From contig VFFE01007037.1 of assembly GCA_008921705.1 (NCBI GenBank), forward strand, positions 1,165,994 through 1,229,993: DNA of 64,000 nt, given 5' to 3'. Below, one piece after another: positions 61,905-64,000 of the stretch. Position 1 is the first letter of the stretch; every line of letters starts with the position of its first letter. Below the pieces are notes generated by a model that was not told the DNA's origin, made no database searches, and worked only from the letters and a program-made list of their open reading frames with translations. This stretch comes from Burhinus oedicnemus. Taxonomy: Eukaryota > Chordata > Aves > Charadriiformes > Burhinidae. Both the position numbers and the translations under genes were made by a program.

Positions 61905-64000
61905 GTAATATTAGTTTTGCAGGGTAAGCATATCAGTATGGTTTCCACGTGTGGAACTATGGAAACTTTTTCTTTTAACAAGTAACAAACTTCAATTTAT
62001 TTTGCTTGTGTACATGTGTGTATATATATGTATGAAATATGTAATAAATCACGTTTGTGTATATAATGCATGCATATATACACACATATATAATATGATT
62101 TATATGCTTACTTAATGTGCTTTAAAATATAAGATCATTTACACACTGTCAGCTTGATCTGTAAAGATTTACCCATGTTTTGTGAGACCAAACATGATTT
62201 CACAAGGCACAGGTTAGGAAAAGCCAGGCTTTTACTATTTAAAGGGTGAAGGCTGTGGTATTTTTATCACTGGTTTCCAGGAGAAAAGGAACAAACCTGA
62301 CTGGCAGTGTTATTTTCTGTTGAAATCTGCAGGAAAAAAAAAAGCTGGCTGCCATATGGTGGCAGCCTTGTAACATTTATTCCAGGTCAGATGAACAGGA
62401 ATGGTTTTTCCTTCTCTGTCCCTGGAAAGTTCCCCATTTGGGACTCACCGTAAATCTTCTGTGAAATTTTTTGCCATCTTTCCTATTTTCCTTTGGTTTC
62501 CTCAATCTAGTATTCATTGCTGACATGCCCACTAGGAGAACAGCTAGTTTCTCAGCCTTCCAGCGTATGTTAAAAATGTCCCTGGTCTCTTAAAAAAAAG
62601 TGGTTCTTTATATAATGAACAGTGGTTGAAAATAGTCAGAAGTTGATCTTTGACTTGAAGCACCCATTATCTTTGAGAATATCTCTCTTCTAAAGTGACA
62701 GTTCTCGACAGCACCTGTTAAATATTTAAATATTTCTAATTATTAAACATTTTCTGTATCAGTCAATTTTTTCTGAGCTGTACAATACCTACTGACTACA
62801 CGTGTGTGATGATGATTTGGCAGTAGAATAGACTAAGCACTGCGCAGTAAAAAGTCCATGTAAGAAATGTCTGGTGGGTGGTAATTAAAGTTACAGAAGC
62901 TCTTGGTGAGGACTAAGGGAATCATAAAATCATAAACCTGTGCACTTATATCCCATTGCCTGGACTAGGGATATCCCGATTTGCATGTAGGCAGTGGGGG
63001 AATGGTGGAGGCATATGGCCATGTGTGCCTTATCAAGCAGTTCAACTGTGGGATGGAAGGACAGGGACAGCACATGACTTTTGAGTGAAATGATGCAGTC
63101 ACACGTACAAAGTGGTGCATCCCAATGCAGTGCACAGCTGGGCAAGCCCTAATGGCATCCCTGGTTTGCGGCAGCGTGAGACAGAGGACCTCACACCGGT
63201 GGCTGCTGCATAGTCAGTGGCTGCAAAGCCTGGGAAGGTAGCTACAAACTTGGAAGTTTCAAACATAAAGGGGAGGGCTGGGGATGTCCTCAATTAAAAC
63301 CAATTTTTCAAATGAGTCAGCACAGCAACCTTAACAACACTACAAGTATCGCTTTAAATTTTGCCCAGAAAGTTATGAAACCTGTACCTGTGAAGTGACC
63401 TGCATTTAAGTAATGTCATCTGCAGCTGCTGCTGCCGGGGAACCTGCATCCTGAAATATAGCAGCTTGTTTTAGCTGCCATAAATTAGCCATAACCCTTG
63501 TTCTGACCTGTCGAATTTGCCATGCAAGGGGAAATGAGGCAAGTTTGCACCCTTGGCTGCAGCCCAGGGTGAAATGCTGCAGCGCAGATAATGGCCAGAA
63601 ATTAAAAAATCAAATTCTGTGAAATACTTAAACCAGGTTAACCTGTTTGAAAATGCATCTGGGTGCTGCCACCTCCCTGTATCCCTCATGGTGTATGTGT
63701 GGTAGCACAAGGATCCTTCTGGCACTTGCTCCAAGATGCAGCAGATTTCAAGCCTCTTTAACCTGCGTGGCAGCCTGGGCTGGTGCCTGCTGAGACCATG
63801 TCCTTACACTCACATTCTTGCATCTGGTTCAGCCCACCTAATCCAGAACTTCCCCATTTTCGGGCTTTTGTGGAGATGGATGTTTTTAGCAGGCTCTTGT
63901 TGCTTTCTGTTACACAAGAAGTTGCACCGATGCCTCTGCTCACCAGACTAGAAAGGTACACACCAAGTTCACTCCCTTGGGTGAATGGAAACACTCCCTT
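61905..64000 (+). other. CPZ: CPZ intron 7, running off the window
   Basis: No sequence here matches the next expected CPZ segment (a domain continuing MFKLLSRAYAD-like text and later the catalytic Glu region), so the following exon lies beyond 64000. The stretch holds an AT-rich TA/TG microsatellite-like run at about 62015-62110 and otherwise nothing I recognise. Confidence 0.7.
62015..62110. repeat. AT-rich TATA/TGTA low-complexity run
   Basis: Alternating purine-pyrimidine words (GTGTATATATATGTATG, ATGCATGCATATATACACAC) over roughly 95 bases just inside CPZ intron 7. Confidence 0.8.

Overview
The window is vertebrate nuclear DNA and most likely comes from a bird. It holds split genes with GT-AG introns, moderate-length introns, CpG-rich promoters and a CR1 LINE whose 3' end carries the ATTCTATG-type repeat of sauropsid CR1s. 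There are no operons, no prokaryotic features and no CRISPR array. Two protein genes can be supported, both on the plus strand and in the order known from human 4p16.1: GPR78, then CPZ. A turtle or crocodilian source cannot be excluded by eye.

Layout: 1-11.1 kb is intergenic with one 5'-truncated CR1 (6.9-7.4 kb, minus strand). A CpG island at 11.2-12.8 kb contains the GPR78 5' region, an upstream ORF ending three bases before the start codon, and coding exon 1. GPR78 has three coding exons (12099-12766, 13383-13496, 17448-17685) that join to 339 residues. A GC-rich 39-bp minisatellite lies in its first intron. An AT-rich, probably long 3' UTR follows to about 19.9 kb. From 19.9 to 36.2 kb I see no gene, only small tandem duplications, low-complexity tracts and a possible old LTR-like segment near 32-33 kb.

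CPZ (carboxypeptidase Z) starts at 36402 and continues beyond the right edge. Seven coding exons are inside the window: signal peptide; a 24-nt microexon; one exon carrying all ten cysteines of a Frizzled-type cysteine-rich domain; and four exons of the M14 metallocarboxypeptidase domain holding all three zinc ligands. They join to 406 in-frame codons. The catalytic glutamate and the C-terminal part must lie to the right of 64000. Intron 1 is 12.1 kb and holds a CpG-rich patch, a degraded CR1-like LINE fragment and a 31-bp degenerate tandem array. Intron 6 holds a pair of 186-bp direct repeats about 97% identical and a (CCCTT)n tract.

The two genes are neighbours by ancestral synteny and I see no evidence that they share a pathway. 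GPR78 is an orphan class A receptor. CPZ is a secreted, matrix-associated, Wnt-linked enzyme. The most noteworthy items are the CPZ microexon, the non-consensus receptor motifs in GPR78, the GPR78 uORF, and the unexplained 186-bp repeat pair. I found no convincing evidence for a previously undescribed biological system.
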